From: CAZDUS01 sp964508705
Lineage (GTDB): Bacteria > Verrucomicrobiota > Kiritimatiellia > CAIKKV01 > CAITUY01
DNA: 64,000 nt
NCBI GenBank assembly: GCA_964508705.1
Contig: CAZDUS010000002.1
Coordinates: 62,001 to 126,000 of the forward strand
Direction: 5' to 3'
Shown: positions 24,816 to 32,794 of the stretch, one piece after another
How the letters are laid out: the number at the start of each line of letters is the position of its first letter
How positions within the stretch are numbered: position 1 is the first letter of the stretch
Notes under the pieces: model-generated
Seen by the model: the letters and a program-made list of their open reading frames with translations, nothing else
Databases searched by the model: none
What the model was told of the DNA's origin: nothing
Program-made: the position numbers and the translations under genes

Positions 24816-26534
24816 TTAGATCATTCTGAGAAGCATTTCGTTCAAGGCGGCTCCGACGGGCACCATCGGGTACACGTTTTCGTCAGGTTTGACAATGCAT
24901 TCAACGACGACGGGACGGTGCATGGCAATAGCCTTTTTGAGGGCGGACGTGACTTCGCTTTTCTTTGTGACCCGCATCCCGACAGCGCCATGTGCCTCGG
25001 CAAGCTTCACGAAGTCCGGCAAGTAAACCGGTGGTTTTGATTTTATCCGTTCAACCTTTCCGCGCATATCTTGCCCGAGACGCACGGCGGCATATTCCTT
25101 TTTATAGAACATTTCCTGCCATTGACGTACCATGCCGAGGTAGCCGTTGTTCAGGATGACCACGATGATGGGGAGGTCGTGCTCCACGGCCACCACGAGT
25201 TCCTGGAAGTTCATCTGGATGCTGCCGTCGCCGGTGATGGTGACGACTTTGCGGTCGCGGAAGGCAGACTGGACGCCGATGGCGGCGGGGAGACCGAAGC
25301 CCATGGTTCCCAATCCCCCGGAGGTGATAAAGGTTCGGGGTTTGGTGTAGTCGTAGAAATGGGCGGCCCACATCTGGTGTTGGCCCACGTCGGTGACAAT
25401 AATTGCGTCGCCCTTTGTGACTTCGCCGATTTTGTCGATCACGAATTGAGGTAAGAGGTCGGTTGATTCCTTGTCATAGGAGAATGGGAATTCCGAGGTC
25501 CATTTTTTGCATTGGGCGAGCCACTCCTTGCGGTCCACTGTTTCGACCAGATGTGTCAATTCCTTCAGCACCGGTTTGACATGGCCGATCACGGGTATGT
25601 CGATGGGAACGCTTTTGGAGATGGCCGACGGGTCGATATCCACATGGGCCTTGGTGGCGTACGGGGCGAAGCGCGAGACCTTGCCGGTTACACGGTCATC
25701 GTATCGTGCGCCGATGGAGATGATCAGATCGCATTCGCTGATGGCCTGGTTGGCGGCGACGCTGCCGTGCATGCCTGGCATGCGCAGGGCAAGTGGGTCT
25801 GTATCCGGGAATCCTCCGATACCCATCAAGGTTGTGGTGACAGGTATTTTTGCTTTCCTGGCGAAGGCGGTTAATTCGGCTGAGGCGCTGCCGCTGATTA
25901 CGCCACCACCGGCAAGGATTACCGGCTTGCGGGAGTTGCTGATGGCCTTAATGAGAGCGTTGATTTGTTTTGGATCAGGTTCATAAACCGGCTTGAGGCC
26001 CCTACGCTGGACTTTATCGGAAGCGATGGCATCCGTCTGTTGCTGCTGGATATCCTTGGGGATATCGACAAGGACGGGCCCCGGTCGACCGCTCTGTGCG
26101 ATATGGAAAGCCTCGGCGATGATGTCGGGTATATCGTCGACGCGTTTGACGAGATAGTTATGTTTTGTGACGGCGCGGGTGATGCCGATGGTGTCCGCTT
26201 CCTGAAAGGCGTCGTTGCCGATCATGGAGGAGGGGACCTGGCCGGAGATACAGACGACCGGGATTCCGTCCATATTGGCGGTGGCGAGGCCGGTTACGGT
26301 ATTGGTGGCACCGGGTCCGGAGGTGACTATGCAGCAGCCCGTCTTGCCGGTTGCGCGGGCATAGCCATCCGCCATATGAGCGGCTCCCTGTTCATGGCGA
26401 ACGAGAACGAATTCGAACGGTGCGTTGTAGAGTTCGGAAAAAATATCCAGAACGGTTCCACCTGGAAGTCCGAAGACGGTTTTAACCCCAGCATCCGCTA
26501 TAGCGTCGATAACACACTTGGCCCCTTTTCTCAT
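24816..26534 (-). CDS. ilvB: Acetolactate synthase large (catalytic) subunit
   Basis: A thiamin-diphosphate enzyme that condenses two pyruvates, or pyruvate with 2-ketobutyrate, in valine, leucine and isoleucine synthesis. The 572-residue length is typical. The TPP-activating Glu is in FVLVRHEQGAAHMADGYARATG (about residue 45). The FAD-like middle domain covers about residues 190-330. The TPP/Mg motif GDGSIQMNFQEL...NNGYLGMVRQWQ lies at about residues 430-470. ATG 26534 follows the attenuator hairpin by about 40 bases. It heads the operon ilvB-ilvH-leuA-aroE-phosphoesterase. Confidence 0.97.
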   Translation of the reverse strand: MRKGAKCVIDAIADAGVKTVFGLPGGTVLDIFSELYNAPFEFVLVRHEQGAAHMADGYARATGKTGCCIVTSGPGATNTVTGLATANMDGIPVVCISGQVPSSMIGNDAFQEADTIGITRAVTKHNYLVKRVDDIPDIIAEAFHIAQSGRPGPVLVDIPKDIQQQQTDAIASDKVQRRGLKPVYEPDPKQINALIKAISNSRKPVILAGGGVISGSASAELTAFARKAKIPVTTTLMGIGGFPDTDPLALRMPGMHGSVAANQAISECDLIISIGARYDDRVTGKVSRFAPYATKAHVDIDPSAISKSVPIDIPVIGHVKPVLKELTHLVETVDRKEWLAQCKKWTSEFPFSYDKESTDLLPQFVIDKIGEVTKGDAIIVTDVGQHQMWAAHFYDYTKPRTFITSGGLGTMGFGLPAAIGVQSAFRDRKVVTITGDGSIQMNFQELVVAVEHDLPIIVVILNNGYLGMVRQWQEMFYKKEYAAVRLGQDMRGKVERIKSKPPVYLPDFVKLAEAHGAVGMRVTKKSEVTSALKKAIAMHRPVVVECIVKPDENVYPMVPVGAALNEMLLRMI

Positions 26535-26574
26535 TTTTTCTTTCCTTTCGTAATCGCCCGATTATATGCATCTA

Positions 26575-26608
26575 AACAAAAAAACCCACCGCTTTTTGAG
26601 GTGGGTTT
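26575..26608 (-). terminator. Attenuator terminator hairpin in the ilvB leader
   Basis: On the minus strand AAACCCACC (26608-26600) and GGTGGGTTT (26590-26582) form a perfect 9-bp stem with a 9-base loop, followed by a run of seven T (26584-26578). This is a textbook intrinsic terminator, yet it sits upstream of ilvB rather than after a gene, 24 bases past the stop codon of the Val/Leu-rich leader peptide. The 5' arm CCCACC can instead pair with GGTGGG at 26651-26646 inside the leader coding sequence, giving an antiterminator. Confidence 0.9.
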
Positions 26609-26631
26609 CTTTTCAATGGAACATTGCCTGT

Positions 26632-26751
26632 CTAGCAATGACCATCCCACCGCAGGGCGAGTACCAATACCAGAGCAAGGTACAGCCCGACCGTCCGCAA
26701 AACTAGATTTGCGGATTCAACAACGGCTACGATGGGTTTTGCAACGTTCAT
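26632..26751 (-). CDS. Val/Leu-rich leader peptide of the ilv-leu operon attenuator
   Basis: A 39-codon frame (ATG 26751 to TAG 26634-26632) in the 5' leader of ilvB. Of 39 residues, 8 are Val, 8 are Leu and one is Ile. The densest run is GLYLALVLVLAL at residues 22-33. When charged Val or Leu tRNA is scarce, a ribosome stalled in this run would leave the GGTGGG of codons 34-36 (26651-26646) free to pair with the terminator 5' arm, allowing transcription into ilvB. With ample tRNA the ribosome reaches the stop codon and masks that segment, so the terminator forms. A CCATC at codons 6-7 can also pair with GATGG of the same segment. No Shine-Dalgarno sequence precedes the ATG. The peptide sequence is not homologous to E. 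coli leaders; the call rests on composition, position and RNA pairing. Confidence 0.85.
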   Translation of the reverse strand: MNVAKPIVAVVESANLVLRTVGLYLALVLVLALRWDGHC

Positions 26752-26758
26752 TATTTGT

Positions 26759-26787
26759 AAGATGCCATAGGGGATGGGGCGGGTCAA
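26759..26787 (-). promoter_or_regulatory. Possible promoter of the ilv-leu attenuator transcript
   Basis: On the minus strand TTGACC (26787-26782) is followed after 17 bases by CATCTT (26764-26759). The -35 matches five of six consensus bases; the -10 matches only three. Transcription would begin within a base or two of the leader ATG, which fits the absence of a ribosome site but is speculative. Confidence 0.3.
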
Positions 26788-26869
26788 GTGTTTAAAAAGA
26801 CCTTTATGATGGGGGCATGTTGCTATAAAGTCGCACTTTTTTAAGGGACCTATCAAAGGGTGTTTTGCC

Positions 26870-27841
26870 ATGGAAAAGAAGTTAAGGATATTGTCTGGAA
26901 TTCAGCCGTCGGGGAAACTGCATATTGGCAACTATTTCGGAATGATGCGTCCGGCGCTGGAATTGCAGAACCATGGCGATGCCTATCTTTTCATTGCCAA
27001 CTACCATGCGTTGACAACAGTGGCAGATCCCGAAGTGTTGCGGACCAATACGCGAGATGTGGCTCTGGATTTTCTTGCCTGTGGGCTGGATCCACAGAAG
27101 ACGGTTTTCTTCCGGCAGAGTGATGTTCCGGAAATCACTGAATTGACCTGGTTGTTGTCCGTGGTGACTCCGATGGGACTTCTGGAGCGCTGTCATTCCT
27201 ATAAGGACAAGTTGGCCAAGGGGATTGCCGCTTCGCATGCGTTGTTCAGCTATCCGGTGCTGATGGCGGCTGATATCCTTGCGGTGCAGTCAACCACGGT
27301 GCCGGTGGGGCGCGACCAGAAGCAACATGTGGAAGTGACGCGCGATATAGCCATCAAGTTCAATATGCAGTTTGGCGAGGTATTCCGGATTCCAGAGCCG
27401 GTTATTCGCGATGAAGTGGCGGTGGTACCGGGAGTGGACGGGCAGAAGATGTCCAAGTCGTATAATAACACCGTTGAAATCTTCGGAACGGAGAAGGAAA
27501 CGAAATCCCGCTGTATGAAGATTGTAACCGACAGTAAGCAGCTACAGGATTCGAAGGATCCGGCGACGTGCAACGTGTTTGCCTTGTACCGATTGTTCGC
27601 GACGGAGACTGAGCGACGGGAGATGGAGGAGCGCTACCGGGCTGGTGGTTTCGGGTACGGAGACGCCAAAAAGAAGCTATTTGAGACATTATGGGCGTAT
27701 TTCGAGCCGTTCAGGAAGCGGCGACAGGAATTGGAGCGGGATCCCGGTTATGTGGAATCGGTTTTGCAGGACGGGGCGGCTAACGCGCGGGCGGAGGCGC
27801 GGAAGACACTGGATGCGGCGCGGAAGGCAGTGGGGTTGTAA
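26870..27841 (+). CDS. trpS: Tryptophanyl-tRNA synthetase
   Basis: Charges tRNA-Trp. A class I synthetase of 323 residues. The HIGH-equivalent is GKLHIGNYFG at about residues 15-24 (preceded by LSGIQPSG), the KMSKS loop is DGQKMSKSYNN (about residues 191-201), and QSDVPEITELTWLLS and YPVLMAADIL are family segments. ATG 26870 lies 118 bases from the divergent ilv leader. No T-box or Trp-codon leader was found upstream on the plus strand. The C-terminus is standard. Confidence 0.97.
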   Translation: MEKKLRILSGIQPSGKLHIGNYFGMMRPALELQNHGDAYLFIANYHALTTVADPEVLRTNTRDVALDFLACGLDPQKTVFFRQSDVPEITELTWLLSVVTPMGLLERCHSYKDKLAKGIAASHALFSYPVLMAADILAVQSTTVPVGRDQKQHVEVTRDIAIKFNMQFGEVFRIPEPVIRDEVAVVPGVDGQKMSKSYNNTVEIFGTEKETKSRCMKIVTDSKQLQDSKDPATCNVFALYRLFATETERREMEERYRAGGFGYGDAKKKLFETLWAYFEPFRKRRQELERDPGYVESVLQDGAANARAEARKTLDAARKAVGL

Positions 27842-27852
27842 GGGAGGAGAAA

Positions 27853-27873
27853 GGGTTCAGGGTTCGGGGTTCA
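27853..27873. repeat. Heptamer array (GGGTTCA-type), three copies
   Basis: GGGTTCA, GGGTTCG and GGGTTCA are contiguous at 27853-27873, in the 140-base gap between trpS and scpA. The remainder of the gap is G-rich and low in complexity, with no gene. Related 7-bp arrays occur at 28727 and 56034. Confidence 0.7.
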
Positions 27874-27981
27874 GGCGAGAATGAATGGGAATGGTTGATG
27901 GGGAGGGGGAAGGATGGGGAGAGCGAGTGCGGTTAGGATTTTGATTTAGATGCGAGTAAGGGCTGAGAAGGGATTGATGCG

Positions 27982-28767
27982 ATGTCAGAATTAGTTGTTC
28001 AGGACGATTATAAGGTTCAGCTTGAGATTTTTGAGGGGCCGTTGGATTTGCTCCTGTATTTGATCAAGCGGGATGAAGTGGATATCTACAACATTCCAAT
28101 TGAGCGTATTACGAAGCAGTACATGGAGTACCTCTCCGTGATGAAACTGCTGGATTTGAATATTGCCGGCGAGTTTATTGTGATGGCGGCGACGCTGATG
28201 ATGATCAAGAGCCGGATGCTGTTGCCGGTGGATGAGCGACCAGATATCGAGGAAGAGGAGGAGGACCCCCGCTGGGAGTTGGTGCGCCAACTGGTGGAAT
28301 ACAAGAAATTCAAGGAGGCGGCTGGTCATCTTCAGCATCGTGAATTTGTGCAGGAAAACGTGTTTACCCGAGGGCTTGATCCGGTGGTGGCGGTTGAACC
28401 TGAACAAGGGGTGGGGATAGGGGATGTGAGTATTTTTGACCTTATCACGGCGTTCAATGACACCCTCAAGAGGGTCAAAGTGGTGGAGATCGGCGAGATT
28501 GTTGATGACCGATTCACGGTGGTCGATAAGATTGAACATATTCTCGGGACGATCAGGCAGAACAGGAAGGTGGAGTTTGCGAGCTTGTTTGCCAATGCGG
28601 CCTCCCGGTATGAGATTGTATGCACATTCCTGGCGTTGTTGGAATTGATCCGGTTGCGGCAGGTAGCGGCGCATCAGGATGGTGATTTCGGTCAGATCAT
28701 GATTAGCGGGGAGGACAGGGATGGGGGAATCCAGAATCCAGAATCCAGAAGTCAGGAGTCAGAATGA
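27982..28767 (+). CDS. scpA: Segregation and condensation protein A
   Basis: The kleisin that links SMC heads and binds ScpB in chromosome condensation. The protein is 261 residues. The N-terminal region has YKVQLEIFEGPLDLLLYLIKRDEVDIYNIPIERI (about residues 10-43), then EFIVMAATLMMIKSRMLLP. The C-terminal winged-helix segment is FASLFANAASRYEIVCTFLALLELIRL. The last ~13 residues (GIQNPES and the following SRSQESE) are encoded by a 7-bp repeat array and are not expected to be conserved. scpB follows after 192 bases of repeat-rich sequence. Confidence 0.95.
   Translation: MSELVVQDDYKVQLEIFEGPLDLLLYLIKRDEVDIYNIPIERITKQYMEYLSVMKLLDLNIAGEFIVMAATLMMIKSRMLLPVDERPDIEEEEEDPRWELVRQLVEYKKFKEAAGHLQHREFVQENVFTRGLDPVVAVEPEQGVGIGDVSIFDLITAFNDTLKRVKVVEIGEIVDDRFTVVDKIEHILGTIRQNRKVEFASLFANAASRYEIVCTFLALLELIRLRQVAAHQDGDFGQIMISGEDRDGGIQNPESRSQESE
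28727..28761. repeat. Heptamer array (GAATCCA-type) forming the scpA 3' end
   Basis: Five contiguous 7-bp units: GAATCCA three times, then GAAGTCA and GGAGTCA. The array runs inside the last codons of scpA; because 7 is not a multiple of 3, the repeated DNA is read in changing frames. The gap from 28768 to 28959 holds further low-complexity sequence, including GGGTTCAGGGTTTGGG at about 28808, and no gene. Confidence 0.75.
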
Positions 28768-28959
28768 GAAGAGTTGGAAGATGGTTTATGGTCAATGGCG
28801 GGGAGGAGAAATAGGGTTCAGGGTTTGGGCATGAGAAGGGGGCGTTCGCAGAGGCGCAGAGCGCGCAAAGACGAATGATTATTTAGGAATACGGGGATTT
28901 TGAAACTACGAAAAACGCGAAAAAGTTTCGGGTGATCGACGAAAGGGATGTGAAGCGTT

Positions 28960-29646
28960 ATGGAAATGCAAATTGAACTCAAGCAGGTACTGGGTGCGAT
29001 TATTTTTGCGGCTCGTCAGCCGTTGACGACGAGTGAGATCCGTAAGATTTTGCAGGAGACAGCCCAGACTTATGGGGAGGAAGCCAGTGTGTTTGCTGCG
29101 GCCAAGGAAGCGGATATTCGTGCCGCCTTGGGTCGGTTACGGGCCGATTGCGAGACCCAGAAGCCGGGTTTTGATTTGGTGGAGAGCGCGGAAGGGTTTC
29201 GGTTTCAGAGTGATCCGGCCGGTGGGCTGTGGGTCCGGCATATGCTGGACGTGGGCAAGCCGACCAAGTTGTCGCGACCAGCGTTGGAGACACTGGCGAT
29301 TATCGCGTATCGGCAGCCGATTTCGCGTGCCGAAATGGAAGGGGTGCGCGGCGTGACGGTGGATCATGTCCTGCGGATGCTTATGGAGATGCAGTTGATC
29401 AAGATTGTGGGGCGCAGTGAATTGCCCGGGCGGCCCATGTTATACGGGACGACTCAGTTGTTCCTGGAGCATTTTGGATTGAAGGATATCAAGCAGTTGC
29501 CCGGCATTGAGGAATTGGCCCGCATGGAGGTGCAGAAGCGGAAGGAGACGCCTGCCCCGGTGCAGGAAGCCGCGCCGACTGAGCCTGTAGCGCAACCTAA
29601 GGCTGAAGGAGTGACGGAGTCGAGTGGAACGGAGGTGGCGACATGA
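28960..29646 (+). CDS. scpB: Segregation and condensation protein B
   Basis: Partner of ScpA in the SMC complex. The 228-residue protein has two winged-helix domains (about residues 5-90 and 95-175): LGAIIFAARQPLTTSEIRKIL, then the signature LSRPALETLAIIAYRQPISRAEMEGVRGV, and GRSELPGRPMLYGTTQLFLEHFGL. The final ~45 residues are a disordered Pro/Ala/Glu tail. Start ATG 28960. The stop overlaps the pheA start by four bases, tying chromosome segregation and aromatic synthesis into one transcript. Confidence 0.95.
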   Translation: MEMQIELKQVLGAIIFAARQPLTTSEIRKILQETAQTYGEEASVFAAAKEADIRAALGRLRADCETQKPGFDLVESAEGFRFQSDPAGGLWVRHMLDVGKPTKLSRPALETLAIIAYRQPISRAEMEGVRGVTVDHVLRMLMEMQLIKIVGRSELPGRPMLYGTTQLFLEHFGLKDIKQLPGIEELARMEVQKRKETPAPVQEAAPTEPVAQPKAEGVTESSGTEVAT

Positions 29647-30710
29647 GTCTTGATGAATTAAGAAAGAAGATTGATTCCATTGACGTGGAACTTGTCAAAC
29701 TGCTGAACGCGCGAACCCGAGTGGCGTTGGACATAGGCCAGGTGAAGCAGAAGGATGGTCAGGGCATCTACGTTCCCGCTCGCGAAAAGGAAGTGCTGAA
29801 GCGGGTCACGGAATTGAGCGATGGCCCCTTGAAGTCCGAGAGTTTGCGTGCGATTTATCGCGAGGTGATGTCTGCGGCCTTGTCTTTGGAGAAGAGCCTC
29901 AAGGTGGCTTACCTGGGGCCCCCATCGACGTTTTCGCATCAGGCCGCGAGGGGGAAATTCGGTGGAAGTGTGGATTACCTTTCGTGCGAGACCATTAGCG
30001 ATGTGTTTGACGCGGTGGAGAAGGGGATGGCGGATTACGGGGTTGTTCCGATTGAGAATTCAACGGAAGGCGCTGTGACGTTCACCTTGGATCGGCTGGC
30101 AGAAACGACACTCAAGATTTGCGCCGAGGTCTATTTGCCCATTTCCCAATGTTTATTGTCAATGGTGCCCCGGGAGCGGATCGAGAAGTTGTACAGTCAT
30201 CCGCAAGTGCTGGGCCAGTGCAGGCAGTGGATTCAGCGGGAGATGTCCGGCGTGGATGTTATTCCTGCGGCAAGTACCGCCCGGGCGGCGGAGTTGGCGG
30301 CCAAGGAGCCTAACAGCGGAGCGCTGGCGAGCCGATTGGCATCGGAAATTTATGGTTTACAGTTACTAGAATCGGACGTTCAGGACATGAGCGGCAATAC
30401 GACGCGATTCGCGGTTATCAGTCATTCCTATGGGAAGGCTACAGGCGACGACAAGACTTCGTTATGTTTTGCCGTGCAGCACAAGGCGGGGGCGCTTTAC
30501 GGGGCGTTGGAGTCGTTTAAGAAGTTCGGGCTTAACATGACCAAGATCGAGTCGCGACCAAGCCGGAGCAAGGCGTGGGAGTATCTGTTTTTTGTGGATA
30601 TTGAAGGACATTCGACTGACGAGGCTCTAAAGCAGGCGATGGTGGATATGACTAGCCACTGTGCGCTTCTGACGGTGCTGGGATCATATCCCAATTCGAA
30701 AGGACTGTGA
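29643..30710 (+). CDS. pheA: Bifunctional chorismate mutase / prephenate dehydratase
   Basis: Converts chorismate to prephenate and then phenylpyruvate for phenylalanine synthesis. The 355-residue fusion has an AroQ-type mutase at residues 1-85 (LDELRKKIDSIDVELVKLLNAR). The dehydratase domain covers about residues 90-270 (VAYLGPPSTFSHQAARGKF, PIENSTEGAV, and the TRF motif of GNTTRFAVIS). A C-terminal ACT regulatory domain covers about residues 280-350 (GALYGALESFKKFGLNMTKIESRPS, a phenylalanine-binding site). It overlaps scpB and precedes hisC and tyrA, forming a Phe/Tyr branch cluster. Confidence 0.95.
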   Translation: MSLDELRKKIDSIDVELVKLLNARTRVALDIGQVKQKDGQGIYVPAREKEVLKRVTELSDGPLKSESLRAIYREVMSAALSLEKSLKVAYLGPPSTFSHQAARGKFGGSVDYLSCETISDVFDAVEKGMADYGVVPIENSTEGAVTFTLDRLAETTLKICAEVYLPISQCLLSMVPRERIEKLYSHPQVLGQCRQWIQREMSGVDVIPAASTARAAELAAKEPNSGALASRLASEIYGLQLLESDVQDMSGNTTRFAVISHSYGKATGDDKTSLCFAVQHKAGALYGALESFKKFGLNMTKIESRPSRSKAWEYLFFVDIEGHSTDEALKQAMVDMTSHCALLTVLGSYPNSKGL

Positions 30711-30713
30711 ACT

Positions 30714-31835
30714 ATGGCGACATTCAAGGATTTGGCTTGTCCGTGGGTGAACGGGCTTGGTGTTTATGAGCCTGGCCGCCCGATTGAGGAAGTGGCGCGG
30801 GAGTTGGGATTGGCTTCGGCTGACTCGATCATCAAGATGGCTTCCAATGAAAACGCGCTGGGGCCATCGCCCAAGGCTGTTGCGGCGATGAGGCAAGCGG
30901 TTCGCGGGATGCATCTCTATCCGGATGGGGGAGCCTTTTACTTAAGAGAGGGTTTGGCCCGTCATCTGAATGTGGCGCCCGGGCAGGTTATTGTGGGTGC
31001 TGGAAGCAATGAGATGATCGAATTCATTGGCCATGTGTTTTTGACGGCGGGTGTGAACCTGGTAATGGCGGACAGGGCGTTTGTTGTTTACAAGCTGGTG
31101 GGCGACATGTTTCGCGCCAAGACGATCATGGTGCCGATGAAGGAGCATACCCATGATCTTGATGCCATGTTGGCCGCGATTACGCCGGATACTCGGGTAG
31201 TGTTTATTGCCAATCCCAACAATCCAACCGGCACGATGGTGCGCGGGGCGGAATTGGATGAATTTTTGCACAGGGTTCCTGATCATGTGGTGACCGTCAT
31301 TGACGAGGCCTACATTGAATTGCTGGGGCCGGAGTCGCAACCGGACACCTTGAAGCATGTTATGGCTGGCCGGAAGGTGATCCTGTTAAGGACGTTCAGC
31401 AAAACCTATGGGCTGGCCGGGTTGAGGATTGGATATGCGATCGCCCCGGAGGATTGCATCCAATTGTTCAACCGGGTGAGGCAGCCGTTCAATACGTCCT
31501 CAATGGCGCAGGTGGCGGCGTTGGCGGCTCTGACTGACGAAGAACATGTTAAGCGGACCCGGTTGCTGGTGAAGGAAGGATTGGAGTATTTCGCGAAGGC
31601 TTTCCAGAAGATGGGGCTTGAGTATGTCCCGTCCTGCGTGAACTTTATCCTGGTCAAAGTTGGGCGTGGGCGCGAGGTGTTCGAGGCGATGCAGAAGCTT
31701 GGCGTAATTGTACGTCCAATGGATCCCTACCGGATGCCGGACTATATCCGGATTACCACGGGGACACGCGCAGAGAATAAGCGATGCGTAAAGGTGTTGA
31801 GCGAGGTATTGAAACAACGGGAAAAGAGTTTATGA
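30714..31835 (+). CDS. hisC: Histidinol-phosphate aminotransferase family enzyme
   Basis: A fold-type I PLP aminotransferase of 373 residues with the HisC hallmarks IKMASNENALGPSPKAV, NPNNPTGTMV, DEAYIEL and the PLP lysine in RTFSKTYGLAGLRIGYAIA. ATG 30714 follows the pheA stop by three bases, and the tyrA start overlaps its stop by four. No other histidine gene is nearby, and the position between prephenate dehydratase and prephenate dehydrogenase suggests it may mainly transaminate aromatic keto acids or prephenate, as known for several HisC-family enzymes. That specificity is inference; the family call is secure. Confidence 0.88.
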   Translation: MATFKDLACPWVNGLGVYEPGRPIEEVARELGLASADSIIKMASNENALGPSPKAVAAMRQAVRGMHLYPDGGAFYLREGLARHLNVAPGQVIVGAGSNEMIEFIGHVFLTAGVNLVMADRAFVVYKLVGDMFRAKTIMVPMKEHTHDLDAMLAAITPDTRVVFIANPNNPTGTMVRGAELDEFLHRVPDHVVTVIDEAYIELLGPESQPDTLKHVMAGRKVILLRTFSKTYGLAGLRIGYAIAPEDCIQLFNRVRQPFNTSSMAQVAALAALTDEEHVKRTRLLVKEGLEYFAKAFQKMGLEYVPSCVNFILVKVGRGREVFEAMQKLGVIVRPMDPYRMPDYIRITTGTRAENKRCVKVLSEVLKQREKSL

Positions 31836-32680
31836 AGACGGTTGCGGTCATCGGGTTGGGTTTGATGGGTGGCTCGCTGGGGATGGCTTTACGCCAGAAG
31901 GGGCTTGCGCGCGTGAAGGGGTATGCCCGGCGTGTGGAGACCCGGCAACAGGCGTTGGACATGGGGGCCGTTGATGAGGCTTGTGAGACTCCTGGCGAGG
32001 CTGTGAAGGGGGCTGCGATTGTGGTGCTTTGCACGCCAGTGTTGACGATACCGGCTTTGGTGAATGAATGCCTTGGCGCGAGCAAAGCGGGAGCGGTGAT
32101 CACTGATGTGGGAAGCACAAAAAGCGAGGTGGTTAACCGTGTGGCTCCGATCCTGACTGGGCACAAGGTGCATTTTGTTGGAAGTCATCCGATGGCGGGA
32201 TCTGAAAAGAGCGGCATCGAAGCGGCCCGGGCTGATTTGTACGAAGGCGCGGTGACTGCCGTGACGCCTTCCCGTGGAGAGTCGGACAAGGTTGTAAAAG
32301 CTGTCATAGATTTGTGGGCGGGCATAGGTAGTCGTGTGATCCGGATTTCTCCGGAGGAGCATGATGCGTTGGTTGCCAGGACAAGTCATTTGCCACATTT
32401 GATTGCCAGTTTACTGGTGACGGCCACGGTCAAGGAGGGTGATGCGAATTTTCGGGCGCTGTGTGGACCGGGATTCAGGGATACGACGAGGATTGCCGGC
32501 GGGTCGCCGGATATGTGGCATGACATTGTTAAGACCAATCGAGTGGCGATACTGGAGGCGTTGAAAGGGTGTCAGGGGCAGATGGGGGAGTTGATTTCCG
32601 CTCTTGAGATCGGTGATTTTGAGGCAGTGCGCGAGCAGTTGGAGCAGGGGCGTCGGCTGAGGCGTGGTCTTTGGTCCTGA
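31832..32680 (+). CDS. tyrA: Prephenate/arogenate dehydrogenase
   Basis: Oxidative decarboxylation of prephenate or arogenate in tyrosine synthesis. The protein is 282 residues from ATG 31832, which overlaps the hisC stop (ATGA). The NAD-binding Rossmann loop VAVIGLGLMGGSLGMAL begins at residue 4. Further motifs are VITDVGSTKSEV, FVGSHPMAGSEKSGIEAA and HDALVARTSHLPHLIAS, including the catalytic His region. The C-terminal dimerisation helices end in RRGLWS. No ACT domain is fused, so Tyr feedback is probably through the active site or absent. Confidence 0.93.
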   Translation: MKTVAVIGLGLMGGSLGMALRQKGLARVKGYARRVETRQQALDMGAVDEACETPGEAVKGAAIVVLCTPVLTIPALVNECLGASKAGAVITDVGSTKSEVVNRVAPILTGHKVHFVGSHPMAGSEKSGIEAARADLYEGAVTAVTPSRGESDKVVKAVIDLWAGIGSRVIRISPEEHDALVARTSHLPHLIASLLVTATVKEGDANFRALCGPGFRDTTRIAGGSPDMWHDIVKTNRVAILEALKGCQGQMGELISALEIGDFEAVREQLEQGRRLRRGLWS

Positions 32681-32794
32681 TATTTGAGGGTCCATAATGA
32701 GTTGACTTGCGGGATGGTTCTGGGCATCGTATGCGCCCAAGCATTGAGAAACATGCAGTAATTAATAAGAGTAACGCAGAGGGAAGGTACGGAT

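Noticed and set aside
25965..26795. 276-codon plus-strand frame opposite ilvB
   Set aside because: It is antisense to a full-length, motif-complete ilvB and to the leader peptide; the translation has no family features and its composition mirrors the opposite strand.
26788..26869. T-box or Trp leader upstream of trpS
   Set aside because: The gap is short, has no T-box sequence and no Trp-rich plus-strand frame.
26632..26871. 79-residue protein reading from 26871 through the ilv leader
   Set aside because: Its first half is antisense to the trpS promoter region and lacks a ribosome site; only the last 39 codons have the Val/Leu-rich composition that fits an attenuator leader.
28727..28761. 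CRISPR-like repeats near scpA
   Set aside because: Units are 7 bp and contiguous without spacers, and no cas gene is present; no CRISPR array was found anywhere in the window.
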